Assembly (NCBI GenBank): GCA_021819825.1
Contig: JAKAEZ010000001.1
Coordinates: forward strand, 159,218 to 223,217
DNA from: Planctomycetota bacterium
GTDB lineage: Bacteria; Planctomycetota; Phycisphaerae; WQYP01
Direction of reading: 5' to 3'
DNA length: 64,000 nucleotides
Shown: positions 9,472-18,086 of the stretch, one piece after another
How positions within the stretch are numbered: the first letter of the stretch is position 1
Layout of the letters: every line of letters starts with the position of its first letter
Notes under the pieces: generated by a model
The model's input: the letters and a program-made list of their open reading frames with translations, nothing else
Databases searched by the model: none
Told to the model about the DNA's origin: nothing
Made by a program: the position numbers and the translations under genes

Positions 9472-12110
9472 CGCGACGGATTCTCCATGGCATGAAGTGC
9501 GGAGGCGGCGGCGCGTTTCGTCTTTTTATGGATTAATCCATTGCTTTTCGTCAGATTAGCGGATGGCGATTCCGAAGTGTTACCGTCTTTTAGTGCCGCG
9601 GCCAGGACTTCGCCAACCGTCTTAACAAACACAAACTTCAGATCTTTTTTCAACTGCTGCCGGACTTCCTGCAGATCCTTTTCATTGCGTTGCGGCAGGA
9701 TAACGGTTTTGATGCCGGCATGTTGCGCCGCGATGACTTTTTCCTTCACCCCGCCGATGGGTAATACCAGGCCGCGCAGGGTAATTTCCCCGGTCATAGC
9801 CACGTCAGGCCGCACCGCCTTATTGATGAACAGTGACGCCAATGCGGTGTACATGGCAACGCCGGCCGATGGTCCATCCTTGGGGACCGCCCCCGCCGGT
9901 ACATGTACATGCACATCGATATCACGGAAAATCGCCGGCGTTATCCCTAATTTTTCCGCGTTATTTTTCAGCAGCGAAAATGCGGCATGCGCCGATTCCC
10001 GCATCACGTCTCCAATTTGGCCGGTAAGCCTCAGCCGCCCCTTGCCGGGCATCCGCGTGGCTTCAACAAATAATATATCTCCCCCGGCGGGAGTGTACGC
10101 CAGGCCAGTGGCGACGCCTGGCGTTGCCGTGCGCAGAGCCACTTCACTTTCAAATATCAGCGGTCCAAGATATTTTGCCAGATCATCAATCTTCACAGTT
10201 ATTTTGCCCACTTTTACGGGGGGCAATTCACCCGCCTTCGACTGAATTTTAACGGCGGGTTTCTTGCCTTTTCCAACGGCTACGGGTTTCCCGGTCGCAC
10301 CAACGAGCGTTGCCGCGACGCCACGCATGACCGAGCCGATCATACGCTCCAGATTTCGCACCCCGGCTTCGCGGGTGTAGCGTTCGATAAGCGCTTCGAG
10401 CGTGGCGGCGGGAATTTCGCAGTCTTTGCGTGTAATGCCGTTCTCCTTGAGTTGGCGCGGCACCAGGTATTTTCGCGCGATCAGCAGTTTATCCTGCTGC
10501 GTATAACCCGGAATTTCAATAACCTCCATGCGGTCGCGCAGGGCGGGCGGAACCGGTTCCATATAATTGGCGGTGCAGATAAATATGATTTTGCTTAAGT
10601 CAAATGGAACACCCAGGTAATGGTCCTGAAAGCTGTTATTTTGCTGCGGGTCCAGGACTTCCAGCAGAGCCGCCGATGGATCACCCCGGAAATCCGCACC
10701 AAGTTTATCCACTTCATCAAGCATCATGACCGGATTGTTGGTGCCGACTTTCCGCAGTTCTTGAATAATACGGCCCGGCATGGAACCAACGTAGGTGCGG
10801 CGGTGGCCGCGAATGTCGGCTTCATCCCGCACGCCGCCGAGGCTCATGCGCACAAACTTTCGCCCCAATGATTCCGCGATGGACTTTCCCAGACTGGTCT
10901 TTCCGACGCCCGGCGGCCCAAGAAAGCAGAGAATGGGTCCGCGGCCCGAAGGATTGAGCTTGCGGACCGCCAGAAATTCAACGATGCGCTTTTTTATCTT
11001 TTCCAGATCATAATGATCGCGATCTAAAATCGCCCGCGCCCGATTAATATCCAGATCATCCTGCGTGGATTTACTCCAGGGCAACTCCGCAACTGTTTCC
11101 AGAAATGACCTTATAACGCCATATTCCGGCGACGCCTGCGGTACCGCCGCCAGGCGGGCCAATTCACGATCCGTCTCTTTTTTCACCACGTCCGGCACTT
11201 TGGCTTCGTCAATTCGCTTTTTTAGATCAGCGAGTTCCTGGCTTTGCTCATCAGCCTGTCCGAGTTCTTTTTGTATGGCCTTCAACTGCTCCTGAAGAAA
11301 ATAGTGCCGCTGATTTTTATCAATACTGGAGCGCACCTGCGATTGAAGTTTCTCTTCAAGCTCCAGAAGTTCTATTCGCGTTGCGAGCTTTTGACGGACC
11401 ATTAACAGACGCTTAATGACATCGGTTTCCTCCAGCAGCGCCAGTTTGTCCGCAACGGAGTCATGCAGATTAGCCGCCAGAAAATCCGCCAGCGTGGACG
11501 GAGAATCAATATCATCAAGAATCGTCGCCGCCTCATCGGGAATGTTGGGCGACAATTCAATCATTCGTTTGGCGGCCTGTCGGACGCTTCCCACCAGCAA
11601 TTCCGTTTCCGGCCCGACGTTTTCCGCGGCATCAGGCAGAGCTTCCACGCGGGCCTTCAGGTAGGGTTCCTGTTGTACAAACTCCAGGACGCGAAAACGC
11701 ACCAGACCATGGACAACAATGCTCTGCTGTCCATCCGCCGGGCGCAGCATTTTTAATACAATCGCCACAGTTCCCACCGCGTGCATGTCACCAGGCTGCG
11801 GGTTTTCCACGCTTTCGTTTTTCTGCGTGAGCACCCCGATAATTTTGTCGCCGGGCATCACATCATCCAGCAGGCGGCGGCTTTTATCGCGTCCTATACT
11901 CAGAGGTATGACCGCCCCGGGAAAGGCCACCGCATCGCGCACGGGCATGATGGCAATAATTTCCGGAATCCGCACCTGATGCAGCATAGGCCCAGTGACA
12001 TCCGCGGTTGTTACACCGGGCGCATCGGGCGCTGCGGGGCCTTTAGACCCTGACGGCTTATTTTCGCCTGACTTGGGGTCCGGTGATGATTGTGTCTTTT
12101 CTTCCGCCAT
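9468..12110 (-). CDS. lon: ATP-dependent endopeptidase Lon
   Basis: Lon degrades misfolded and regulatory proteins in the cytosol as a hexameric AAA+ serine protease. The 880-residue chain has the N-terminal LON substrate domain, a coiled-coil middle, Walker A GPPGVGKT (about 397-404), Walker B MMLDEVDKLG and the protease domain with Ser748 (KDGPSAG) and Lys791 (GGVKEK), 43 residues apart as in E. coli Lon. A lysine-rich insert of about 40 residues lies between the AAA and protease parts. The start at 12110 has AGGA five bases upstream; an in-frame ATG at 12158 has no such site. It follows an hsp20 gene and overlaps lipB. Confidence 0.97.
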   Translation of the reverse strand: MAEEKTQSSPDPKSGENKPSGSKGPAAPDAPGVTTADVTGPMLHQVRIPEIIAIMPVRDAVAFPGAVIPLSIGRDKSRRLLDDVMPGDKIIGVLTQKNESVENPQPGDMHAVGTVAIVLKMLRPADGQQSIVVHGLVRFRVLEFVQQEPYLKARVEALPDAAENVGPETELLVGSVRQAAKRMIELSPNIPDEAATILDDIDSPSTLADFLAANLHDSVADKLALLEETDVIKRLLMVRQKLATRIELLELEEKLQSQVRSSIDKNQRHYFLQEQLKAIQKELGQADEQSQELADLKKRIDEAKVPDVVKKETDRELARLAAVPQASPEYGVIRSFLETVAELPWSKSTQDDLDINRARAILDRDHYDLEKIKKRIVEFLAVRKLNPSGRGPILCFLGPPGVGKTSLGKSIAESLGRKFVRMSLGGVRDEADIRGHRRTYVGSMPGRIIQELRKVGTNNPVMMLDEVDKLGADFRGDPSAALLEVLDPQQNNSFQDHYLGVPFDLSKIIFICTANYMEPVPPALRDRMEVIEIPGYTQQDKLLIARKYLVPRQLKENGITRKDCEIPAATLEALIERYTREAGVRNLERMIGSVMRGVAATLVGATGKPVAVGKGKKPAVKIQSKAGELPPVKVGKITVKIDDLAKYLGPLIFESEVALRTATPGVATGLAYTPAGGDILFVEATRMPGKGRLRLTGQIGDVMRESAHAAFSLLKNNAEKLGITPAIFRDIDVHVHVPAGAVPKDGPSAGVAMYTALASLFINKAVRPDVAMTGEITLRGLVLPIGGVKEKVIAAQHAGIKTVILPQRNEKDLQEVRQQLKKDLKFVFVKTVGEVLAAALKDGNTSESPSANLTKSNGLIHKKTKRAAASALHAMENPSR

Positions 12111-12173
12111 AGATTCCTGCTTGTAATATCCGCTACTTTCACCATACATGAAGCGCAATTCTCGCTTCCATGC

Positions 12174-12590
12174 TCACCGCGCTTTTGGCAATGTAATCCA
12201 AAGCATTCCCGCATCGTAGTGGGCGGAAATTTTACTGTGATCCACATTGGCCGGCATTTCAATGCTCCTGCCGAAACAGCCATGATCAATTTCCATCAGA
12301 TGTACCGCAACCGCCTTTTCCTTACCGCTGGGCATAGGACAAATCCGATGCCCCCGGATGATCAGTTGATTGTCCGCGACGCTGATCTGAATGGCATTTT
12401 CATCCATCCCCGCCAAATCCGCACAAACCATAAAAGCACTATGCGTTTCGTATAAATTCACTTCCGGACGCCATGAATCCGTGGCCCAGGATTGGAACAT
12501 ACCTCGACTTATTACCGTATCGGCCAAAACTTTAGCCATGCGATTGAGCATGGCCGATTCCTCCAGACCTGCGAATTCAAGTTCACTCAC
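12174..12590 (-). CDS. Hsp20/alpha-crystallin-type small heat-shock protein
   Basis: The protein (138 residues from a GTG at 12590) has an alpha-crystallin-type core: WRPEVNLYETHSAFMVCADLAGMDENAIQISV, followed by RSIEMPANVDHSKISAHYDAGMLWITLPK. The last part is the usual 'GVL.ITLPK' end with M in place of V. Such proteins hold unfolding clients for refolding or degradation. The GTG is chosen because AAGGAG lies six bases upstream; an upstream TTG at 12626 lacks a site. It is 63 bp before lon in the same direction, which fits a stress operon. Confidence 0.88.
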   Translation of the reverse strand: MSELEFAGLEESAMLNRMAKVLADTVISRGMFQSWATDSWRPEVNLYETHSAFMVCADLAGMDENAIQISVADNQLIIRGHRICPMPSGKEKAVAVHLMEIDHGCFGRSIEMPANVDHSKISAHYDAGMLWITLPKAR

Positions 12591-12654
12591 GGTAGACTCC
12601 TTGGCAATGAGAGCGCCGCCGGACAATCCGTCCCACGGGTTGCGTATGGATACT

Positions 12655-12683
12655 ATTGTAGTTACTTAGCGCCGCTTGGCCAA
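12655..12683 (-). promoter_or_regulatory. Candidate promoter of the hsp20-lon-lipB operon
   Basis: On the minus strand TTGGCC (12678-12683) and TACAAT (12655-12660) are spaced by 17 bases, about 65 bases before the hsp20 GTG. It reads as a vegetative promoter; I see neither a CIRCE repeat nor a clear heat-shock sigma site. Confidence 0.45.
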
Positions 12684-12802
12684 TCCAAGGCTTTACCGGG
12701 GCTTAACCGGGGTTTTACCGTTCTGCGGTGTCGCCGGTACAACAGCGTAAAACTCATGGAATCGCCGCAAGTCCTTCAGCGGTTGCGGAAATTATTGAGG
12801 GG

Positions 12803-13363
12803 TTAAACTTCTGTGATTTCTTTGTGCTTGGCCTGCACAAGTTCATCCACTTTGGCTTCAAATTTTTTCAGCAGTTCCTGCACCGCCTCTTTGGCCTGTT
12901 TGGCCTGGTCCTCAGGAATTCCTGACTCTTTTTCATCCTGATCAATTTGTTTGTTGGCATCCCGACGCACATTGCGCATGGAAATTCGCGCGTGTTCCGC
13001 CGCTTCTTTTACTTTGCCCAGAAGCTGTTGGCGTCTTTCGCCGGATAACGGCGGCAGCACCAGACGAATCTGCTTGCCGTCGTTAATTGGGTTGATACCC
13101 AAGTTGGCAGCCTCAATGCCCTTGACAACATCTTTGATGGAGGCGGGATCAAAGGGTTTAATGAGAATGGATGTCGCATCCGGTGTGGTTAAGGACGCCA
13201 GTGAGCGTAAATCTGTTGGTGCCCCGTAATAATCCACTTTGATGAATTCCACCAGCGACGTACTGGCGCGGCCCGTGCGGAACCCACGCAACTCATGCCG
13301 CAGGTGCTCAATTCCTTTTTCCATGTGTTCTTCAGCGTTGAAAAGTATTTCGTCAATTGGCAT
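12803..13363 (-). CDS. frr: Ribosome recycling factor
   Basis: With EF-G, RRF splits the post-termination ribosome. The 186-residue length and motifs fit: HLRHELRGFRTGRAS at the start of the long helix, YYGAPTDLRSLASL, INDGKQIRLVLPPLSGERR and RNVRRDANKQ. The ATG at 13363 lies inside the end of pyrH (11-bp overlap) with GGAG eight bases upstream, so the two are translationally coupled. It is the last gene of the tsf-pyrH-frr operon. Confidence 0.98.
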   Translation of the reverse strand: MPIDEILFNAEEHMEKGIEHLRHELRGFRTGRASTSLVEFIKVDYYGAPTDLRSLASLTTPDATSILIKPFDPASIKDVVKGIEAANLGINPINDGKQIRLVLPPLSGERRQQLLGKVKEAAEHARISMRNVRRDANKQIDQDEKESGIPEDQAKQAKEAVQELLKKFEAKVDELVQAKHKEITEV

Positions 13364-14156
13364 TTTTTGACACTCCGGGATTCAGGGATATATTTTCAGC
13401 GCGCAAATGCGCAATGATGGGTTGGCCGTTGCCGTCGGTGTGGGTTATCAGCGTACCAATGGGTTCTCCGGATACAACCCGCATAATATTACCCGACTTT
13501 TTTAAATTAAAGACAATAATTGGAATCTTGCTTTCCATCGCCAAGCTGATGGCGGTCATATCCATAACCCGCAGATTATCCGTAATCACCTGCCGATAAG
13601 TTAATTCGGTGTAACATTTCGCGTTGGGATTTTTTTTTGGATCAGAATCATATACGCCATCCACCTTCGTGGCTTTTAACAGCACATCGGCCTGCAACTC
13701 CGTGGCCCGAAGAGCCGCGCAGGTGTCGGTGGTAAAAAAAGGATTACCAACGCCCGCCGCCAGGACAACCACGCGGCCTTTTTCCAGATGGCGCAGGACT
13801 TTTCTACGGATAAACGGTTCGGCAACCTGAATGACATTCAGGGCACTAGCCACCCGCGTGGGTCGCCCCAGGTGCTCCAGCACTTCCTGCAAAGCCATGG
13901 CGTTTATTACCGTAGCCAGCATGCCCATATAATCCGCGGTGGAACGCTGAATTTCACCGGATTTGGACAGCGCTTCGCCACGGATGAAATTTCCTCCACC
14001 GATCACCACGGCCACCTGAACGCCCAGTTGGGCTACTTCGGCAATTTGCCGCGCAATGGCGGTAAGTTCCGCCATATCAAAGCCAAAACCACCCTCGTGG
14101 CACAGGCCTTCGCCGGAAATTTTCAACAGAACGCGGCGGTAGCGCGGTTGGGTCAT
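13353..14156 (-). CDS. pyrH: UMP kinase
   Basis: PyrH phosphorylates UMP to UDP in pyrimidine nucleotide synthesis, as a hexamer regulated by GTP and UTP. The 267-residue amino acid kinase fold shows LLKISGE at the start, VVIGGGNFIRG, VLAAGVGNPFFTTDT and a DGVYDSDPKKNPNAK segment typical of bacterial UMP kinases. The C-terminus is about 25 residues longer than usual (after GTLITHTDG). It lies between tsf and frr in the standard order and overlaps frr. Confidence 0.98.
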   Translation of the reverse strand: MTQPRYRRVLLKISGEGLCHEGGFGFDMAELTAIARQIAEVAQLGVQVAVVIGGGNFIRGEALSKSGEIQRSTADYMGMLATVINAMALQEVLEHLGRPTRVASALNVIQVAEPFIRRKVLRHLEKGRVVVLAAGVGNPFFTTDTCAALRATELQADVLLKATKVDGVYDSDPKKNPNAKCYTELTYRQVITDNLRVMDMTAISLAMESKIPIIVFNLKKSGNIMRVVSGEPIGTLITHTDGNGQPIIAHLRAENISLNPGVSKNAN

Positions 14157-14186
14157 GTAAAACTCCAGCCAAACCAGATTAAAGTA

Positions 14187-15059
14187 TCAAACTTCGCCAA
14201 CTTTAAAGCGGGCGAATGCGATCACGCTTAGCGGAGCGGCCACGGCCTTGCTCGTTTCCGCCACCAGGTCGCTAATGCGCTTGTTTTCGTCTTTCACGAA
14301 TGGCTGCTCCAGCAGAACATTATCCGCGAAAAATTTATCCAACTTACCGGTGACAATTTTCTCAACAATATTGGCTGGCTTGCCCTTGATGCTTTCGGCG
14401 GCCAGTTCCTTTTCACGCTGCACCACGGCCGCATCTACCCCCTGGCGGTTCACCGCCAAGGGCACAAAAGGCATTCCCGCGGTGACATGCATGGCAATCT
14501 CGCCAATGAGTAAGCGAACGGCGTCATCAGAGCTGCCATCCACCTGTACCAGCGCACCGACTTTGGCATTGTGATGCACATATTTACCCACCAGGCCGTT
14601 GGTGGATGTATAGCGTGCCAGACCGGTGACAGCCATGTTCTCTTTGATGGAGCCGCCAACCAGCTCTTTGATGACAGCTTCCACCGTTCGCCCGGAGCCA
14701 TCCGGATATTTGATCGCGTTGAGCTGTGCGGGCGTGGAAACCTCATGCGCAAACGCCAGTTCCACCAGGTCATGCAGCAATTTCTGGAAAGCTTCATTGC
14801 GGGCGACAAAATCAGTCTGGCAACCCAGACGCACCATGACGCCCAATTTGCCGTCCTCGCTGATTTTTCCGCCGACCAAGCCCTCTTTCATCTCATTGGA
14901 CGTTTTGCTTTCCGCCCGGCCGGCCCCCCATTTACGCAGTAACTCCCCAGCCGCTTCCATATCGCCATTGGCCTCAACAAGAGCCTTTTTCGCATCCATC
15001 ATGCCGGCATTCGTCCGTGCCCGCAGTTCCATGACATCTTTTGCGCTGATTTCCGCCAT
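14187..15059 (-). CDS. tsf: Elongation factor Ts
   Basis: EF-Ts recharges EF-Tu by exchanging GDP for GTP. The 290-residue protein has the N-terminal UBA-like region (ISAKDVMELRARTNAGMMDAKKAL) and the TDFVARNEAF core that contacts EF-Tu. The start at 15059 has AAGGA eight bases upstream; a longer in-frame reading to 15173 is not supported. The usual partner rpsB is absent upstream: instead the gene is divergent from a cold-shock gene and has its own candidate promoter. Confidence 0.97.
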   Translation of the reverse strand: MAEISAKDVMELRARTNAGMMDAKKALVEANGDMEAAGELLRKWGAGRAESKTSNEMKEGLVGGKISEDGKLGVMVRLGCQTDFVARNEAFQKLLHDLVELAFAHEVSTPAQLNAIKYPDGSGRTVEAVIKELVGGSIKENMAVTGLARYTSTNGLVGKYVHHNAKVGALVQVDGSSDDAVRLLIGEIAMHVTAGMPFVPLAVNRQGVDAAVVQREKELAAESIKGKPANIVEKIVTGKLDKFFADNVLLEQPFVKDENKRISDLVAETSKAVAAPLSVIAFARFKVGEV

Positions 15060-15139
15060 TGTATTTTTCCTTCGGTGATCTAAACCAAAACAACCCGTTT
15101 CAAAAAGCCGGCGCATCAAAATTACGCCATAGCCCGGAA

Positions 15140-15168
15140 ATTTTACGCCGGTTCGATCAAAACGTCCA
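15140..15168 (-). promoter_or_regulatory. Candidate promoter of the tsf-pyrH-frr operon
   Basis: On the minus strand TGGACG (15163-15168) and TAAAAT (15140-15145) are 17 bases apart, about 80 bases before tsf. It is back to back with the cold-shock gene promoter. Confidence 0.45.
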
Positions 15169-15216
15169 CCCACGCTCGAATTCGGCTGGTTTTGATTTTT
15201 TTATGTCCTCTATTTC

Positions 15217-15245
15217 TTGACAAATGGCTGAAAACGTAACATAAT
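15217..15245 (+). promoter_or_regulatory. Strong promoter of the cold-shock gene
   Basis: A perfect TTGACA (15217-15222) and CATAAT (15240-15245) are spaced by 17 bases. Transcription would start near 15252, giving a leader of about 110 bases before the start codon, similar to the long leaders of cspA-type mRNAs. Confidence 0.7.
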
Positions 15246-15362
15246 TTGTTGCTTTGGCACAAATCCATATAGGATTTATAGCCGTTGCGTAATTAATTTG
15301 GTCTTTGTCGCTTGTTGTTTCGCTTTTATGCATGGCGAATGGTTTCGCCGGAGGTTACGACT

Positions 15363-15593
15363 ATGGCAACCGTAGTAGGCAAAATCAAATGGTTCAATGA
15401 TCGCAAAGGCTTCGGCTTTATCGTAGGGCCGGAGAACCAGGACATCTTTGTTCACCAGTCGGACATCATTGCCGAAGGCTATCGCTCGCTTGCGGATGGC
15501 GATACGGTTGAATATGAATGTCAGCCCGGCCCGAAAGGTATAAAAGCGGTAAGTGTGCGCCGGATACAGGCCGCAGTTGATCAGTCGGCGTAG
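15363..15593 (+). CDS. Cold-shock domain protein (CspA family)
   Basis: This 76-residue single-strand nucleic acid binding protein is a single cold-shock domain. It has GKIKWFNDRKGFGFI (RNP1) and DIFVHQSDI (RNP2), followed by DGDTVEYECQPGPKGIKAVSV. Such proteins melt RNA secondary structure and act as RNA chaperones. The start at 15363 has GGAGG eight bases upstream. A strong promoter and a long leader precede it. Confidence 0.95.
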   Translation: MATVVGKIKWFNDRKGFGFIVGPENQDIFVHQSDIIAEGYRSLADGDTVEYECQPGPKGIKAVSVRRIQAAVDQSA

Positions 15594-15954
15594 ACGCCCC
15601 AACGGAAATATGATCGTCTCCAACGCCGCCTACCAAAAAACCAGAGTAAATTTGCGATGCTTGCATCTTCAGTGCCCGTTGGTACTGATTCCAGCGGAAC
15701 TGCGCCGCTTTGAATTGTGCCACGCCCGCCACTACCGCATTTACATCGCCGGCTTTCATCTCCCGGCTTATAAACTGTTTGAGAATGGCGACGCGTTGCC
15801 TTTTCTCCACATGTGGCATTTTTGCGTTGCAGGACTTAGAATCCCATCGAGCGCTTTTAGTCGTGCGGGTTCGCTCCCCGTAACGGGCAGTAGCGGCACG
15901 GGGCCGTGAGAAAAGATGTTATGGCACGGACGTTTGTTTTGATAAAGGCATTGC
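15594..15954. other. Intergenic region without a convincing gene
   Basis: Open frames exist on both strands here, the longest on the minus strand (15466-15819), but that one runs into the cold-shock gene, has no ribosome-binding site and matches nothing I know. A GC-rich inverted stretch near 15876-15908 could end transcription or precede purA. The 361 bp are treated as non-coding. Confidence 0.4.
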
Positions 15955-17268
15955 ATGGAGCCTGAATTGGCCTTACCGGATTTACGTGGCAATACTTCCA
16001 TCGTCGGCCTGCAGTGGGGTGATGAGGGCAAAGGGAAGATTGTGGATCTTTTGACCCCACAATTTGATTTTGCCATTCGCTGGAATGGCGGCAGCAATGC
16101 CGGGCATTCGGTGAAAGTGGGCGATAAAAAATATGCCTTTCATTTAATTCCCAGCGGTATATTGCATCCGCAATGTACGTCGGTGTTAGCCAATGGCGTA
16201 GTTATTGATCCGGTGCAGCTTTTGCAGGAAATGGATCAATTGGTCAGCCAAGGTATTGCGGTGGAAAATAATCTGCGCATCAGCAGTCAGGCACATGTCG
16301 TGATGCCCTACCACAAATTACAGGATCAGCTTTCAGAACAGCGACTGGGAGACAACAAAATTGGTACGACCGCACGCGGCATCGGGCCTTGCTATGCCGA
16401 TAAAGCCGGGCGCTCCATGGCAATCCGTATGGCGGATTTACTGGATGAAACGCGACTAAGCGACAAATTGCAGCGTGTGACGGCGGAAAAAAATCTGCTG
16501 CTGAAAGGCGTTTATGGCGCTGCCGCTTTGGACTGGGTGTCAATGTTTGAACAATATCGCGGCTACGGGCAATTGTTGCAGCCTTATGTGTGTCACACAT
16601 CGGCGCTTTTGCATCGGGCGATGGACGATAACAAGCGGATGCTCTTTGAAGGTGCCAACGCCGTACTTTTAGATCTGGATCATGGCACCTTTCCATTTGT
16701 AACCAGCAGCAATTGCGGTACCGGGCTATCGGCAGGCACAGGCGTGCCGGCCCAGGCGGTACAAACGGTATTGGGTGTTGTTAAGGCCTATTGCAGCCGC
16801 GTGGGTTCCGGCCCCTTCCCTACCGAGCAGGATAATGCCATTGGCCAGCGCATCCGGGAGCGCGGGCATGAATTCGGTACGACGACGGGACGGCCCCGCC
16901 GTTGCGGCTTTCTGGACCTTGTGGCGTTGCGATATGCGGCACGCGTCTGCGGCGTGACGGGGCTGTGCATTATGCTGCTGGATGTGCTTTCGACCTTTGA
17001 TACGTTGCGCGTCTGCACAAGTTACAAAATCAACGGGCAGACCACCACCGAATTTCCCGCCGACGCGTATGAACTGGAGAAGGCCGAACCGGTTTATAAG
17101 GAATTGGCCGGTTGGCATGAAACGCTTGATGATGTCCGAGCACTGGCCGATTTACCGACGAATGCCCGGAACTATCTCGATACCATCGCACACTATGTCA
17201 ACGTGCCAATCCGAATTGTCAGTGTCGGGCCGGCCCGGCATCAAACGTTGATTTGTCCGGCGCGGTGA
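15955..17268 (+). CDS. purA: Adenylosuccinate synthetase
   Basis: PurA joins IMP and aspartate using GTP, the first step from IMP to AMP. The 437-residue protein shows the P-loop GLQWGDEGKGKIVDLL, NGGSNAGHSVKVG, GTTARGIGPCYADK, GANAVLLDLDHGTFPFVTSS and a TTGRPRRCGFLDL block, all family hallmarks. The ATG at 15955 has AAAGG seven bases upstream. It is a single gene unit followed 55 bp later by uppS in the same direction. Confidence 0.98.
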   Translation: MEPELALPDLRGNTSIVGLQWGDEGKGKIVDLLTPQFDFAIRWNGGSNAGHSVKVGDKKYAFHLIPSGILHPQCTSVLANGVVIDPVQLLQEMDQLVSQGIAVENNLRISSQAHVVMPYHKLQDQLSEQRLGDNKIGTTARGIGPCYADKAGRSMAIRMADLLDETRLSDKLQRVTAEKNLLLKGVYGAAALDWVSMFEQYRGYGQLLQPYVCHTSALLHRAMDDNKRMLFEGANAVLLDLDHGTFPFVTSSNCGTGLSAGTGVPAQAVQTVLGVVKAYCSRVGSGPFPTEQDNAIGQRIRERGHEFGTTTGRPRRCGFLDLVALRYAARVCGVTGLCIMLLDVLSTFDTLRVCTSYKINGQTTTEFPADAYELEKAEPVYKELAGWHETLDDVRALADLPTNARNYLDTIAHYVNVPIRIVSVGPARHQTLICPAR

Positions 17269-17323
17269 TTACCGCAATATAATATAAAAATGTTTTGGCG
17301 CAATGGATAATAGGCGGGGCGTG

Positions 17324-18079
17324 ATGAGCAATTCATCTTCAGATAAAGAATCGCAAAAGCGTGCTGATCCACAAATGCCGCGGCACGTTGCGGTGATTAT
17401 GGATGGCAACGGCCGCTGGGCCAGGCGGCGGGGAAAACCGCGCACCGAAGGCCACCGCGCGGGAGCCATTGCAGCGCGAGAAATTGTCGAACACGCGGCG
17501 CGCCTGGGCCTGAAACAACTCACGCTGTACAGCTTTTCCATTGAGAACTGGAGCCGCCCGGTGGATGAGGTCAACACCCTCATGCGGCTCTATATAGAAT
17601 ACCTCATCAGTGAACGTCCGGTGATGCTGAAGAATAACATCCGATTCCGCCAAATCGGCCGGCGGGATGGACTGCCGCCGGATGTTCTGGAAGAATTAGA
17701 CCAGACCATCGCCGCTTTGGATCATAATACGGGCATGACGTTGTGTCTGGCGGTCAATTATGGTTCGCGCGCGGAAATTGCGGACGCGGTGCGGGCGATA
17801 GCATCTAAAGTGCGGGCCGGCACGCTTGATATTGGTGCCATCACTGAACAAACCATTGCGGATCATCTCTATACGGCGGGCATGCCCGATCCGGACTTAT
17901 TGATTCGCACCGCGGGCGAAATGCGCGTGAGCAATTATTTGCTATGGCAAATCAGTTATGCGGAATTATTTGTCACGGATGTCTGCTGGCCTGATTTCAC
18001 CGCCGCCGAGTTTGATCGCGCACTGGCGGATTATGCCCGGCGCGAGCGCCGCTTCGGCGGATTAAACCCGGCAACATGA
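17324..18079 (+). CDS. uppS: Isoprenyl (undecaprenyl) diphosphate synthase
   Basis: This cis-prenyltransferase makes the C55 lipid carrier for cell wall and polysaccharide synthesis. Motifs are VIMDGNGRWA with catalytic Asp27, TEGHRAGA, TLYSFSIENW and a late TAGEMRVSNYLLWQISYAE. The family's usual R-S/T-x-x-E/D-x-R-x-SNF segment is kept with small changes. The start at 17324 is preferred because AGGCGGGG lies just upstream; an in-frame ATG at 17303 has nothing. In many bacteria uppS follows frr; here it is separated and on the other strand. The protein is about 251 residues, the normal size. Confidence 0.96.
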   Translation: MSNSSSDKESQKRADPQMPRHVAVIMDGNGRWARRRGKPRTEGHRAGAIAAREIVEHAARLGLKQLTLYSFSIENWSRPVDEVNTLMRLYIEYLISERPVMLKNNIRFRQIGRRDGLPPDVLEELDQTIAALDHNTGMTLCLAVNYGSRAEIADAVRAIASKVRAGTLDIGAITEQTIADHLYTAGMPDPDLLIRTAGEMRVSNYLLWQISYAELFVTDVCWPDFTAAEFDRALADYARRERRFGGLNPAT

Positions 18080-18086
18080 CGGCATT

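Noticed and set aside
15466..15819. Minus-strand frame of 117 codons between csp and purA
   Set aside because: It overlaps the cold-shock gene, has no ribosome site and no recognisable domain.
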